Assembly (NCBI RefSeq): GCF_001401755.1
Contig: NZ_KQ474099.1
Span: 313,926-377,925, forward strand
Length of the DNA stretch: 64,000 nt
DNA from: Aquimarina longa SW024
Lineage (GTDB): Bacteria; Bacteroidota; Bacteroidia; Flavobacteriales; Flavobacteriaceae
Reading direction: 5' to 3'
Shown here: piece after piece, positions 49,770 to 59,662 of the stretch
How the letters are laid out: every line of letters starts with the position of its first letter
Numbering within the stretch: position 1 is the first letter of the stretch
The notes under the pieces: generated by a model
Seen by the model: the letters and a program-made list of their open reading frames with translations, nothing else
Databases searched by the model: none
What the model was told of the DNA's origin: nothing
Position numbers and translations under genes: made by a program

Positions 49770-50798
49770 ATGGGATTTTTTGACTTCTTTACCGAAGAGA
49801 TCGCAATAGATTTAGGTACCGCTAACACATTGGTGATTCATAATGACAAAGTAGTAGTGGATAGTCCCTCTATTGTAGCCAGAGATATTATGACTGGTAA
49901 AATTATTGCAGCAGGGAAAGAGGCTGCTATGATGCAAGGAAAAACCCATGAGAATATAAAGACTATTCGTCCTCTTAAAGATGGGGTTATCGCAGATTTT
50001 GATGCTAGTGAAAAAATGATAAGCATGTTTATCAAAGATATTCCAGCATTAAAGAAAAAACTCTTTGCTCCTGCCCTACGTATGGTCATATGTATTCCTT
50101 CAGGAATTACCGAAGTAGAAATGCGAGCTGTAAAAGAAAGTGCAGAACGAGTAAATGGAAAAGAAGTGTATCTTATCCATGAACCTATGGCTGCTGCCAT
50201 TGGTATTGGAGTAGATATCATGCAGCCTAAAGGAAATATGATTGTAGATATCGGAGGAGGAACGACAGAAATTGCTGTTATTGCTCTAGGAGGAATTGTT
50301 TGTGACAAATCGGTAAAAATTGCAGGAGATGTATTTACCAATGACATTATATATTACATGCGTACACAACACAACTTATATGTTGGGGAACGTACTGCCG
50401 AAAAAATAAAAATACAGATAGGTGCTGCCACAGAAGATCTAGAGTTACCACCAGAGGAAATGAATGTCCAAGGTCGTGACTTACTTACAGGAAAGCCAAA
50501 ACAAGTGCAAATTTCTTATAGAGAAATGGCTAAAGCACTTGATAAATCTATTTTACGTATTGAAGATGCTGTAATGGAAACCCTGTCACAAACCCCTCCA
50601 GAACTTGCTGCGGATATATATAATACAGGTATATATCTTGCTGGTGGAGGTTCTATGCTACGCGGATTAGACAAACGATTATCACAAAAAACTGATTTAC
50701 CCGTTTATATTGCAGAAGATCCATTAAGAGCAGTAGTAAGAGGTACAGGAATTACACTAAAGAATTTAAGCAGATACAAGAGTGTGCTAATTAAATAA
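49770..50798 (+). CDS. mreB: Rod-shape-determining protein MreB
   Basis: MreB is the bacterial actin that guides lateral wall synthesis. The 342-residue product shows the actin-fold ATP motifs: phosphate 1 IAIDLGTANTLV, phosphate 2 MIVDIGGGTTEIAVIALGG (about 157-175) and the adenosine segment GIYLAGGGSMLRGLD. It opens the mreBCD-pbp2-rodA operon. Confidence 0.97.
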   Translation: MGFFDFFTEEIAIDLGTANTLVIHNDKVVVDSPSIVARDIMTGKIIAAGKEAAMMQGKTHENIKTIRPLKDGVIADFDASEKMISMFIKDIPALKKKLFAPALRMVICIPSGITEVEMRAVKESAERVNGKEVYLIHEPMAAAIGIGVDIMQPKGNMIVDIGGGTTEIAVIALGGIVCDKSVKIAGDVFTNDIIYYMRTQHNLYVGERTAEKIKIQIGAATEDLELPPEEMNVQGRDLLTGKPKQVQISYREMAKALDKSILRIEDAVMETLSQTPPELAADIYNTGIYLAGGGSMLRGLDKRLSQKTDLPVYIAEDPLRAVVRGTGITLKNLSRYKSVLIK

Positions 50799-50933
50799 TG
50801 TAAAAAAAACATTACTATAACATACCTAAATTTCTGATTTTACGTTATTCTCCTTTGGTACTTTTTAAATAAAGTAGTAATTAGACTGTATATATAACGT
50901 TTAACTAAAGAAATTATCATATTATAAATCATC

Positions 50934-51758
50934 ATGCAGCAGATTATTAATTTTTTAATTAAGAATAAACATTTTCTGCTATTTCTTCTATTAATGTTTT
51001 TGTCTATTGTTTTAACAATACAATCTCATTCATATCATAGAGGCAAATTTGTAAGTTCGGCTAATTTTTTCAGTGGAGGTCTGTATAGTTGGCAACATTC
51101 TATCACTGACTATTTTGGTTTAAAAGAAGAAAATAAGCGGTTGTTAGAAGAAAATGAATTGCTTCACAACCAACTAGTTGCTTTAGGAAGAGATTCTATT
51201 GCTAAAAAACATCTAGATACCATATCCTTTAACACTCCTTACACATTCACTAAAGCAAGGATTATCAAAAACGATTATAGCAAAATCGATAATTATATCT
51301 TGATTAACAAAGGTAAAAAAGACAGTATCTTACCCGATATGGGAGTTATAACTGATAAAGGAATTATAGGAATTGTAGAAAACACCTCTACAAACTACAG
51401 TAGAGTTATTTCTATCCTAAATACTAATTCTCGTATAAATGCAGGATTAAAAAAGTCCAATCAATATGGGTCTTTGGTTTGGAATGGAAAAGATCCAAAT
51501 ATCGTTCAGTTAGAAACTATACCTCGCCAAGCAATCATTAGAGAAGGTGATACTATTATAACTCATGGTCGTTCAACTATTTTCCCTAAAGGAATTGGAA
51601 TAGGAACTATTGCAAGTTACACCTTAAATCAAAATAAAAGCTACTATCTAATAGACGTTAAATTGTTTAATGATATGACTAATATAGGTTTTGTCTATGC
51701 AATAAAGAATCAGGATGCTGATGAAATTAAAAGTTTAGAAAAACTAAATTATGACTAG
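50934..51758 (+). CDS. mreC: Rod-shape-determining protein MreC
   Basis: MreC links the cytoplasmic MreB filaments to periplasmic wall enzymes. The 274-residue protein has a short cytoplasmic tail, one membrane helix (about 13-30), a coiled coil (KEENKRLLEENELLHNQLVA, about 62-81) and a beta-barrel periplasmic domain (ILPDMGVITDKGIIGIVENT). Its end overlaps mreD by eight bases. Confidence 0.94.
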   Translation: MQQIINFLIKNKHFLLFLLLMFLSIVLTIQSHSYHRGKFVSSANFFSGGLYSWQHSITDYFGLKEENKRLLEENELLHNQLVALGRDSIAKKHLDTISFNTPYTFTKARIIKNDYSKIDNYILINKGKKDSILPDMGVITDKGIIGIVENTSTNYSRVISILNTNSRINAGLKKSNQYGSLVWNGKDPNIVQLETIPRQAIIREGDTIITHGRSTIFPKGIGIGTIASYTLNQNKSYYLIDVKLFNDMTNIGFVYAIKNQDADEIKSLEKLNYD

Positions 51759-52257
51759 GGATACACTACTACATATCATAAGGTTTATAGTTTTGGTTTT
51801 AATCCAAGTACTTATTTTAAATCACATTAACTTTTTAGGATCTTTAAACCCTTATATATACATAATTTTTATTCTCTTAGCTCCTATTAACATCAATAAA
51901 GGTCTTTTTCTTATTATCAGTTTTTTGTTAGGATTAATTATAGATATTTTTGGAGATTCAGGAGGGATACATGCTGCTGCCTGTACTATTATAGCGTTTT
52001 TTCGTCCAATTGCATTACGATCAGTGTTTGGACTTAGTTATGAGTTTCAAACTGTAAAACTAAGTAATGTCAGATTTGGAGAACGATTCGCTTATGTAAT
52101 CTTAATGGTTTTAACACATCATCTTGTACTTTTTTCACTAGAATTTTTTAACTTCTCACACACACTATTAATCATTAAAAAAACGTTATTTTCTAGTGCA
52201 TTTACAATAATGATTACCATGCTGGTTTTAGTATTGTTTAGAAAGAATGAATCATGA
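51751..52257 (+). CDS. mreD: Rod-shape-determining protein MreD
   Basis: The 168-residue, very hydrophobic protein has about five helices, with the family-typical segment GLIIDIFGDSGGIHAAACTI in the middle. It works with MreC in the elongasome. It overlaps both mreC and pbp2 by a few bases, a sign of translational coupling. Identification leans on context as much as on sequence. Confidence 0.88.
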   Translation: MTRDTLLHIIRFIVLVLIQVLILNHINFLGSLNPYIYIIFILLAPININKGLFLIISFLLGLIIDIFGDSGGIHAAACTIIAFFRPIALRSVFGLSYEFQTVKLSNVRFGERFAYVILMVLTHHLVLFSLEFFNFSHTLLIIKKTLFSSAFTIMITMLVLVLFRKNES

Positions 52258-54125
52258 GAAAATTATTACTGTACCTAATAATTATTACTACCGGTATCGT
52301 CTTTATTACAAGATTGTTTTACTTACAGATTTACAATACATCTTTTGCTTCTTTATCAGAAGACAATGCGATTAAAGTAATTTATGACTACCCCCAAAGA
52401 GGTGCTATATATGATAGAAATGGAAAGTTATTAGTTACCAATCAGCCTTCTTATGATGTTATGGTTATTCCTAGAGAATTAAAACCTTTTGACACCTTAG
52501 AGTTTTGTTCTATTCTTAAAATTAGTAAAGACAGGCTTGTAAAAAGCTTAAAAAAAGCCAGAGTATATTCTCCTAGAGTTCCTTCGATTATAATTCCACA
52601 ATTAACTAAAGATGAATATGCTTATCTACAGGAAAAAATGCGAAAATTTGAAGGTTTTTATATTCAAAAACGTTCATTAAGGGACTATCAAACTGTTAAT
52701 GCTGCAAACGTATTAGGGTATATTGGCGAGGTAAACGAAAGATTAATAAAAGAGGATCCTTATTACCTCTCTGGGGATCTTATTGGTATTGACGGTGTAG
52801 AAAAACAATATGAAAATGAGCTTAGAGGTATCAAAGGAGTAAAACGAATTCAAAAAGATCGATTTAATAGAGATATAGGTCCATATAAAAATAGGAAATT
52901 TGACACCCTTCCTGTAAATGGAAAAGATCTTACCTTAACTCTGGATTCAAAACTACAGGCATATGGACAAAAACTTATGCAGAATAAACGAGGGGGCATT
53001 GTAGCTCTAGAACCCTCTACAGGAGAAATATTGGCTTTGGTAACAGCTCCAACATACAAACCAGAATTATTAGTAGGAAGAAAACGATCTCCGAATTTTA
53101 CCAAATTAGTTTATGACACTATTGCAATACCTCTTTTTGATAGAGGTTTAAAAGCCGAATATCCTCCGGGATCGCCATTTAAAACGGTTAATGCGTTGAT
53201 AGCATTACAGGAAGGAGTAATTGATACCAAGGAAAGTGTTTCTTGCAGAATGGGGTATTATTATGGAAAAAATGGAAGAAAACTCGGTTGTCATTCTCAC
53301 AGAAGTCCATTAAATATGATTCCGGGTATAGCAAACTCTTGTAATGCATATTTTGCGACAGTATACAGAAGAATTATTGAAAAGTATGATACCCCGCAAG
53401 AAGGGATGGAAAATTGGAGAAAACATGTTGAAAGTTTTGGCTTAGGGAATTATTTGGGTTATGATCTGCCAACGGGAAAAAGAGGAAAAGTGCCAACCGC
53501 AAAATATTACAATAAGATTTATCAATATCCAACTTATAAATGGTATGCATCTGCTACATTGTCTAATGCTATCGGGCAAGGAGAGGTACTTTCTACTCCT
53601 ATACAGTTAGCAAATATGACTGTTGCAATTGCAAACAGAGGACATTATTTTACTCCGCATATTATAAAAGCAATAGATGGCAAGCCTATAGAAAATGAAA
53701 ATTATACTATTCCTAAGGTTACAACAATTAACAAAGAGCATTTTGAACCAGTGATAGAAGGAATGTATCAGGTATATACCCAAGGTACTGCACGATCCTT
53801 GCAAGTTGAAGGTATTGAGATATGTGGAAAAACAGGTACAGCAGAAAACTTTACCAAAATTGATGGTAAAAAAACCCAGCTTACCGATCATTCTGTTTTT
53901 GTAGCATTTGCTCCAAAAGATAACCCCAAAATAGCAATAGCTGTATTTGTCGAAAACGGATATTGGGGTGCTCGTTATGCGGGAAAAATTGCTTCACTAA
54001 TGATAGAACAACATATAAACGGAGTCGTCTCTAGAACAGATTTAGAAGATTGGATTCTCACACACAGTCTCGAAGAAGAATATGCCAAACCCTACAGTGG
54101 CGAACCATTTAAAATTAATCAATAA
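52254..54125 (+). CDS. mrdA: Penicillin-binding protein 2 (peptidoglycan transpeptidase)
   Basis: PBP2 cross-links peptidoglycan during cell elongation. The 623-residue protein has an N-terminal membrane anchor (about 5-25) and a PBP-dimer domain that starts with YPQRGAIYDRNGKLLVTNQP. The transpeptidase domain follows, with catalytic Ser307 in SPFK, the SCN triad at 362-364 and KTG at 526-528. The SPFK motif has Pro where STFK is usual. It overlaps rodA by one base, the expected partner pairing. Confidence 0.96.
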   Translation: MRKLLLYLIIITTGIVFITRLFYLQIYNTSFASLSEDNAIKVIYDYPQRGAIYDRNGKLLVTNQPSYDVMVIPRELKPFDTLEFCSILKISKDRLVKSLKKARVYSPRVPSIIIPQLTKDEYAYLQEKMRKFEGFYIQKRSLRDYQTVNAANVLGYIGEVNERLIKEDPYYLSGDLIGIDGVEKQYENELRGIKGVKRIQKDRFNRDIGPYKNRKFDTLPVNGKDLTLTLDSKLQAYGQKLMQNKRGGIVALEPSTGEILALVTAPTYKPELLVGRKRSPNFTKLVYDTIAIPLFDRGLKAEYPPGSPFKTVNALIALQEGVIDTKESVSCRMGYYYGKNGRKLGCHSHRSPLNMIPGIANSCNAYFATVYRRIIEKYDTPQEGMENWRKHVESFGLGNYLGYDLPTGKRGKVPTAKYYNKIYQYPTYKWYASATLSNAIGQGEVLSTPIQLANMTVAIANRGHYFTPHIIKAIDGKPIENENYTIPKVTTINKEHFEPVIEGMYQVYTQGTARSLQVEGIEICGKTGTAENFTKIDGKKTQLTDHSVFVAFAPKDNPKIAIAVFVENGYWGARYAGKIASLMIEQHINGVVSRTDLEDWILTHSLEEEYAKPYSGEPFKINQ

Positions 54126-55378
54126 TGGCAAGATCTAGCATAGTTGCAATAGATTGGATCACAATTTTATTATTCTTATTACTCGTTAGTTTTGGGTGGG
54201 TAAACATCTACTCTGCTTCTTCTGAGAATGAAGCTTTCTCATTAGCTGATTTTTCACATGCATATGTTAGACAAGCCTATTGGATTTTATTCAGCATAGT
54301 ATTAATTATTATCACTCAAGCTATAGAAGCAAAATTTTATGAACGCTTTGCAGGGTTGATTTATGTAATATCATTATTATCATTATTAGGCCTTTTTGTA
54401 TTTGGAAAAAATATAAATGGTGCTACGTCCTGGTATCAAATTGGGCCTGCCGGGTTACAACCTTCAGAGTTTGCCAAAGCATGTACCGCATTAGCCCTGG
54501 CTAAGTTCTTAAGCGATATGCAAACCAATATAAAACTTCTTGGTTATCAGGTTAGAGCTTTTTTAATTATTGCAATTCCTGCCATATTTATTATACCTCA
54601 ACCAGACCCAGGGAGTGCATTGGTCTATGCTGCCTTTTTCTTTCCATTATACAGAGAAGGTTTAGCTGCGATATATTTAATTGTAGGGGCTTCTGCAGCA
54701 GGATTATTTATACTTACTTTACTTTTTAATCCTCTATGGGTAGTTCTTGGTATTGCTATGGTTATGCTACTTATATTAATTAAAAATAGAAAGCAAAAAC
54801 CTAAATACTCAAGATATTTTTTAATTATCATCGTTATAACCACTTTTTGTTTTTCTGTAAATTATATTTTTAATAATGTATTTGAGCAAAGACATAGGGA
54901 TCGATTTAACATTGTGTTAGGTAAAGAAGTAGACTCTAAAGGTATAGGATATAACACCAATCAAAGTGAGATCGCCATAGGTAGTGGTGGTTGGATTGGA
55001 AAAGGGTGGAAAGAAGGAACACAAACCAAAGGAGGGTTTGTACCAGAACAACATACTGATTACATATTTAGTACTGTAGGAGAAGAATGGGGCTTTCTAG
55101 GTAGTACCGCAATCATTCTTCTTTTTATTGGGTTATTAATTCGGCTTATTCATTTGGCAGAACGACAAAAATCACAATTCAGTAGAGTATATGGCTATAG
55201 CGTTGTTGGAATTTTATTCATACATTTTGCTATTAATATCGGTATGGTCACCGGATTAATGCCTACAATCGGGATTCCTTTACCATTTTTTAGCTATGGA
55301 GGATCAGGGTTATGGGGATTTACTATTTTACTATTTATCTTTGTTAAACTAGATTCTAATCGTGTAAATGAGTGGTAA
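54125..55378 (+). CDS. rodA: Peptidoglycan glycosyltransferase RodA
   Basis: RodA is the SEDS-family polymerase that works with PBP2. The 417-residue membrane protein has about ten helices and family motifs: GATSWYQIGPAGLQPSEFAK (about 99-118), IPQPDPGSALVYAAFF with the catalytic Asp region, and the C-terminal PTIGIPLPFFSYGGSGLWGF. Last gene of the operon; a GGGG hairpin follows. Confidence 0.96.
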   Translation: MARSSIVAIDWITILLFLLLVSFGWVNIYSASSENEAFSLADFSHAYVRQAYWILFSIVLIIITQAIEAKFYERFAGLIYVISLLSLLGLFVFGKNINGATSWYQIGPAGLQPSEFAKACTALALAKFLSDMQTNIKLLGYQVRAFLIIAIPAIFIIPQPDPGSALVYAAFFFPLYREGLAAIYLIVGASAAGLFILTLLFNPLWVVLGIAMVMLLILIKNRKQKPKYSRYFLIIIVITTFCFSVNYIFNNVFEQRHRDRFNIVLGKEVDSKGIGYNTNQSEIAIGSGGWIGKGWKEGTQTKGGFVPEQHTDYIFSTVGEEWGFLGSTAIILLFIGLLIRLIHLAERQKSQFSRVYGYSVVGILFIHFAINIGMVTGLMPTIGIPLPFFSYGGSGLWGFTILLFIFVKLDSNRVNEW

Positions 55379-55475
55379 ATCAACAATCTTGGAGCAAACT
55401 CACGAGGTATGCTTCCGAAAAAAACATTTTGATGTCGAGGCAAGCCTTGTGGAATGACCCCCTCAATGAGGGGTT
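55379..55475. repeat. Spacer with hairpin and possible dispersed-repeat remnant
   Basis: CCCCTC and GAGGGG at about 55462-55476 form a hairpin around AAT, a possible terminator for rodA or the convergent nuclease gene. The preceding stretch (GATGTCGAGGCAAGCC and onward) is more GC-rich than the region and non-coding. It looks like a fragment of a scattered intergenic element, though no second copy lies in this window. Confidence 0.35.
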
Positions 55476-56280
55476 AAAACTTCCAATCCTTTATAGTTAT
55501 AGAAGATTCTATTTGATTTTCTATAGCATCATCTAATGTCGGAAAAAAGTCAATTCCAGTTAATTTTTCTACTTCATCAACAGAAACCACAAATTCTTTT
55601 AATGATTTTCTACTATCCTTATGAGGCATTAGGAATGCTATAATTTTAGGCTTACCAGAAGAATTATTAAATATAATTTTATAAAAATATTCTGGCACAG
55701 ATACCTGTTCATAACCTATTGTAGAAAGGCCATCCGATAATACACCACCAGTTACTACATATACACCATCATATAATTTTGCCCAAGATCTTGTTTTCTG
55801 CTCCAAATAATTCCATATTTTACTATTAAATTCATGATTCTGAGGTGTTATATTAGAAGTAAGAAATGTCTCGTTAAATGCTTCTTTTGTATATCTCCTG
55901 TCCCCTGCTGGGCATAAATGTCCTTTATCATATCCTGATTTTTTATAATTACGCCAATCTGAGGATAATGATTTTACCTTTTTATCTTCTTCAAAATATG
56001 GACGTTTAAATTGATTTGTAGACAAATGCTCCTTTTTTAATTGATAAGCTACCCATTCTGCTTGTTCATGTTTTTCAGAATATGATAATGAGTAATTGTC
56101 ATGTACAATTATAGCTCCGGTAGTAGAAGTAGGTAAATAAAAGAAATTTACCTCACTTGTATCTCCACCAGTCTTATCATCAGAATAATTCTTATTGTTT
56201 TCAAGATATCCTTCAAAATAATAAAAACCTATGCTAATTATAATAATTAGTATTGGGTATATGTATTTTCTTATGTTCAT
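55474..56280 (-). CDS. Membrane-anchored DNA/RNA non-specific endonuclease
   Basis: The 268-residue protein has an N-terminal helix (about 7-24), then a beta-beta-alpha-metal nuclease domain of the NucA/endonuclease G type. The motif YDKGHLCPAGDRRYTKEAF (about 119-137) contains the catalytic His. The usual Arg of D-R-G-H is Lys here. TSNITPQNHEFNSKIWNYLE supplies the metal-binding Asn. It would act outside the cytoplasm, perhaps on environmental DNA; that is inferred. Confidence 0.9.
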   Translation of the reverse strand: MNIRKYIYPILIIIISIGFYYFEGYLENNKNYSDDKTGGDTSEVNFFYLPTSTTGAIIVHDNYSLSYSEKHEQAEWVAYQLKKEHLSTNQFKRPYFEEDKKVKSLSSDWRNYKKSGYDKGHLCPAGDRRYTKEAFNETFLTSNITPQNHEFNSKIWNYLEQKTRSWAKLYDGVYVVTGGVLSDGLSTIGYEQVSVPEYFYKIIFNNSSGKPKIIAFLMPHKDSRKSLKEFVVSVDEVEKLTGIDFFPTLDDAIENQIESSITIKDWKF

Positions 56281-56589
56281 TTTTTATAGTACACTATAGA
56301 TATTAAATGAGTGCGAAAATATCAAAATAATAGCACACAAAAGCTTATTATAGTGTACAAGATTTATATACTATACAATAATCTAAACCAAAAAGGATTT
56401 AAATTATGGTAAAAACATCTATTTTATGAGTTTATAACGTTACATTATCTTTTCTAAAATCTTTATTTTAGAGAAAGTATTTTTTTAAAACATAAAAAAA
56501 TAATTACGATTATACTTGTTCACCCTAATTCTCTCTTTTTTTAAAAGAAATATCGAGTAGTCGTAGAAAAACCTTAACAGAAATACACA
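56281..56589. promoter_or_regulatory. Divergent spacer with paired TATAGT motifs
   Basis: Near the nuclease start, TATAGT-AC-ACTATA at 56285-56298 is a perfect 6+2+6 palindrome. A second, wider pair lies at 56349-56354 and 56370-56375. They may be operator sites for the nuclease gene. No TAnnTTTG promoter is clear on either side. The rest is AT-rich. Confidence 0.35.
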
Positions 56590-58182
56590 ATGAGTAATGT
56601 TATCGAAAAAATCGTTGAAAGTGTTCTAATTCAAAATAGAATTAGCAACTATAATAAAAAAGATTTAGAACTACAATTACAAATACACCCTAATTACCCA
56701 AGTTTTCAGTCAATTACAGACACTTTGGATTATTTTAGCATTGATAATATTGCTGTAGAAGTTCCTATCGATGCTTTAGAACAACTTCCTAAAAGTTTTG
56801 TTTCCTTAATTTCAACAGAGAATGGTGAAGAAATTGTCTCAATACTTAAGAACAACCATAACATCGAAATTAAACATACAAGTTTAAAGAAAAAGAAATT
56901 TACATTTAAAGAGTTTAAGGAGATTTGGACACCTAAAGTAATCGCTGTTGAGTATAGCTCGAGACAGCAATTAATCTCTAGTAAATCAATTTTAAAAAAA
57001 CTACTATTAATCGGACTCTGCGCAAGCTTACTTGTATCTTTTTTCATACAAACATGGGACATAAATCAAGTCTTTTTCTTATTACTATCTGTATCTGGGC
57101 TTATTTTTAGTCTTTTTGCGATTAGAGAAAGTTTAGGGATAAAATCTCAAGTCATACATCAGTTTTGTACATCGATAGGTAATACAGCCTGTGGAGATGT
57201 AATTAATAATAATAGTGGTAAGCTGTTTAAGAATTTCTCCTTAGCAGATGCCGGAATTGTCTTCTTTGGCATGATGACATTATATCAATTATTTTATGGG
57301 TTCAATACGGTACTCTTAATTCCATCATTAATGGGAATCCCTTTTATTCTATACTCAATATACTCCCAAGCATTTATAATAAAAAAATGGTGTGCTATAT
57401 GTATTGCTATCGGTTCAATATCACTAGGACTTGCTTTTATAGCTATACTTAATATCCCTTTTGACATAAATTTTCAGGCAATTGTAAGTTTTATAATGAT
57501 GGCTTCATTAGTTACACTAGGTTATATATATATTAAAGAAAAGGTAACGGAAAATATCAGTTTTAAAAACGAAAATTTAAAGTTAAATCATTTTAAGAGA
57601 GATGGTCAGATTTACAATCATTTACTAAGTATTTCTGAAAAGATTAAAGATACTACTACTATCAAAAATGAAATTATACTAGGTAACCCTAATGCTAGTC
57701 TAAAAATTATAAGCCTTACCAATCCAATGTGCGGGTATTGTAAAGATGCTTTTGAAGCATATACGCGTGTATTAAAAACAATGGGAGATCAAGTTCAAAT
57801 TCTGATTAGACTTAATGTAAAAACTGATGACCTTGATGATAAAGCAACACAAATAGCTTTAATTTTACTAGAAATATATCAAAATAAGGGAGCTAATGAT
57901 TTTATAATCGCATATAATAAATGGTTTTCCGATCGAACTCATAGCAAATGGATTAAAGAATATGGTACCCCTAAAAACAATCAAGAACATATTGACATTT
58001 TGAAAAAACAAGTAGATTGGGCTGACAAGAACAGTCTTTACTACACCCCTGCTTCTCTTATTAATGATACGTTATATCCTAAGAAATATAGCTATTCAGA
58101 ATTTTTTCACTTTATGGGTATAACTATAGAAAATCATACTGAAGAAGTTCTTAATTCAAAAGAGGAACTTACTGAAATTTAA
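56590..58182 (+). CDS. C39-like / vitamin K epoxide reductase / thioredoxin fusion
   Basis: The 530-residue protein combines three parts. Residues 1-120 resemble a C39 peptidase domain (HPNYPSFQSITDTLDYFSID) but lack a Cys at the active site. Residues 135-315 form a VKOR-type membrane domain with four or five helices, the Cys pair in HQFCTSIGNTACGD and the redox CxxC in WCAIC. Residues 340-510 form a thioredoxin/DsbA-like domain with CGYC. It would form disulfides in exported proteins. In Bacteroidota such fusions sit beside small peptide precursor genes, as here. Confidence 0.87.
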   Translation: MSNVIEKIVESVLIQNRISNYNKKDLELQLQIHPNYPSFQSITDTLDYFSIDNIAVEVPIDALEQLPKSFVSLISTENGEEIVSILKNNHNIEIKHTSLKKKKFTFKEFKEIWTPKVIAVEYSSRQQLISSKSILKKLLLIGLCASLLVSFFIQTWDINQVFFLLLSVSGLIFSLFAIRESLGIKSQVIHQFCTSIGNTACGDVINNNSGKLFKNFSLADAGIVFFGMMTLYQLFYGFNTVLLIPSLMGIPFILYSIYSQAFIIKKWCAICIAIGSISLGLAFIAILNIPFDINFQAIVSFIMMASLVTLGYIYIKEKVTENISFKNENLKLNHFKRDGQIYNHLLSISEKIKDTTTIKNEIILGNPNASLKIISLTNPMCGYCKDAFEAYTRVLKTMGDQVQILIRLNVKTDDLDDKATQIALILLEIYQNKGANDFIIAYNKWFSDRTHSKWIKEYGTPKNNQEHIDILKKQVDWADKNSLYYTPASLINDTLYPKKYSYSEFFHFMGITIENHTEEVLNSKEELTEI

Positions 58183-58215
58183 TTTTTAAATATACCTAAT
58201 TTAAAGCCGCCAAAT

Positions 58216-58407
58216 ATGTTAACAAGAATCCTGAACTTAAAAGATGTCAAAGAATTGAACAAGGACCAACAAAGTAGTATTAAAGGAAGTTATATACCTA
58301 CATTAGATGAATTTTGATGCGGGCGTAGGTCTCAACAATGGTGGATCGCCCAATATCCATTTTTAGCTGATACTGATTGTAACGACATTAGATGTAATGT
58401 TCGCTAA
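58216..58407 (+). pseudogene. Small natural-product-type peptide precursor with an in-frame TGA
   Basis: An ATG at 58216 opens a 33-codon frame whose start, MLTRILNLKDVKELNKDQQ, matches the leader of short Bacteroidota peptide precursors, usually followed by I-x-G-G. Here the sequence is SSIKGS. A TGA at 58315-58317 stops it, and the same frame then runs on for 29 codons to a TAA at 58405, starting CGRRSQQWW and containing three Cys. The continuation looks like the mature peptide. The gene lies 33 bases after the VKOR/thioredoxin fusion. I read the TGA as a nonsense change, possibly of a Cys or Trp codon; read-through is possible but not supported. Confidence 0.6.
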
Positions 58408-58483
58408 TGGTGGGAATTGGTAATACCTCTCTCATCTCTTTAAAAAATTATGCTTTTTTCAAGAAACTTAAAAGATTAACCTA

Positions 58484-58520
58484 GTAGAACTAAGAAATAA
58501 TTTTCTTAGTTCTACTTTTG
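58484..58520. terminator. Bidirectional terminator after the peptide gene
   Basis: GTAGAACTAAGAA at 58484-58496 pairs with TTCTTAGTTCTAC at 58503-58515, followed by TTTTG. It separates the peptide locus from the convergent permease gene. Confidence 0.85.
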
Positions 58521-58540
58521 TTTATACACTGATTGACACA

Positions 58541-59653
58541 TTATCTTTTTACATCCAATGCATCTCGTAAGGCATTACCGATTAGCATAAATGCCATTAC
58601 TAGACTCATAATACCTACTCCAGGAATGATTGCTAAATAGGCTTTTCCTAAAATAATATATGAATAATGATCTTTAATCATAGCTCCCCAGCTTGGCGTT
58701 GGTGGTTGTGCCCCTATTCCTAAAAAACTAAGTCCGCTTTCTATAAGAATTGCTCCTGCAAAATTTGCTGCTGCAATTACAATTACAGGCGCCAAACTAT
58801 TAGGTAGTATATGTTTTATAATAATTCTATAATCTGTAAAACCCATCGCTTTGGCTGCTGTAACATATTGCATTTGTTTTACACCTAATACCTGTCCTCT
58901 AACCACTCTAGCTACTTCTACCCACATCGTAAGTCCTACTGCTATAAAAACTTGCCAGAATCCTTTTCCTAAAGCTAATGTAATCGCAATAACTAATAAT
59001 AAAGTAGGTATTGACCATGCTACATTAATCAACCACATAATCATCATATCTATTTTACCTCCGAAATAACCAGCAACAGCTCCAAGTGATATTCCTAAAA
59101 TCAATGAAATTAACACCGCAACAAAACCGATAGAAAATGAAATCCTAATACCTATTAACATCCTACTTAACAAATCTCTCCCATACTTATCTGTACCTAA
59201 TAGGAATGTACGATTTTTAATATAAGTATGTACGATTTCTTTTGGTGTTAGGTTCTTAGAAAAACGTTTTAAACTTATTTCTTTTGATAGTTCGATAACT
59301 TCACCTTCACTATATGGTGCGACTTTTAGAATTGTATTTTCTATAGTATAGTCTTCAATAGGAATTTCTGTATCTGTATTTTTTTTCCCAAAAAATATGG
59401 CGCTCAAAAAAGATTGATTTGATATTTCTTGGGAAGGAATCGTAAGCATCTTAACATTAAAACCTGGCGGTTTAGAATGAATTGATAAATGCATCTGATT
59501 CGCATTTTTAGAATCATCCGGAGCAAAAACATATGCGAAAATAGCTATTATTGCGCAAAATACTATAAAGTAAAAACTGAAAACGCCCCAGAAATTCTTT
59601 TTGAATTTCTGAAGCGCTAGTCTACTTAAAGAGTTTGACTTTGTTATTGTCAT
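58541..59653 (-). CDS. OppC/DppC-type ABC transporter permease
   Basis: The 370-residue protein has an N-terminal helix (about 22-42), a long extracytoplasmic insertion (about 45-160) and a five-helix permease domain. The insertion is typical of Bacteroidota members. The domain contains the EAA-type loop VKQMQYVTAAKAMGFTDYRI and the C-terminal GIGAQPPTPSWGAMIKDH. It imports peptides or nickel-like substrates with partners encoded elsewhere. It starts nine bases after the protease gene and is cotranscribed with it. Confidence 0.92.
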   Translation of the reverse strand: MTITKSNSLSRLALQKFKKNFWGVFSFYFIVFCAIIAIFAYVFAPDDSKNANQMHLSIHSKPPGFNVKMLTIPSQEISNQSFLSAIFFGKKNTDTEIPIEDYTIENTILKVAPYSEGEVIELSKEISLKRFSKNLTPKEIVHTYIKNRTFLLGTDKYGRDLLSRMLIGIRISFSIGFVAVLISLILGISLGAVAGYFGGKIDMMIMWLINVAWSIPTLLLVIAITLALGKGFWQVFIAVGLTMWVEVARVVRGQVLGVKQMQYVTAAKAMGFTDYRIIIKHILPNSLAPVIVIAAANFAGAILIESGLSFLGIGAQPPTPSWGAMIKDHYSYIILGKAYLAIIPGVGIMSLVMAFMLIGNALRDALDVKR

Positions 59654-59662
59654 TAAGACTTA

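Noticed and set aside
58315..58345. TGA as a selenocysteine codon, since AGGTCT lies downstream as in the E. coli fdhF element
   Set aside because: The bases flanking AGGTCT cannot pair to make the required stem-loop and the spacing from TGA is too short; no selenocysteine genes are visible here.
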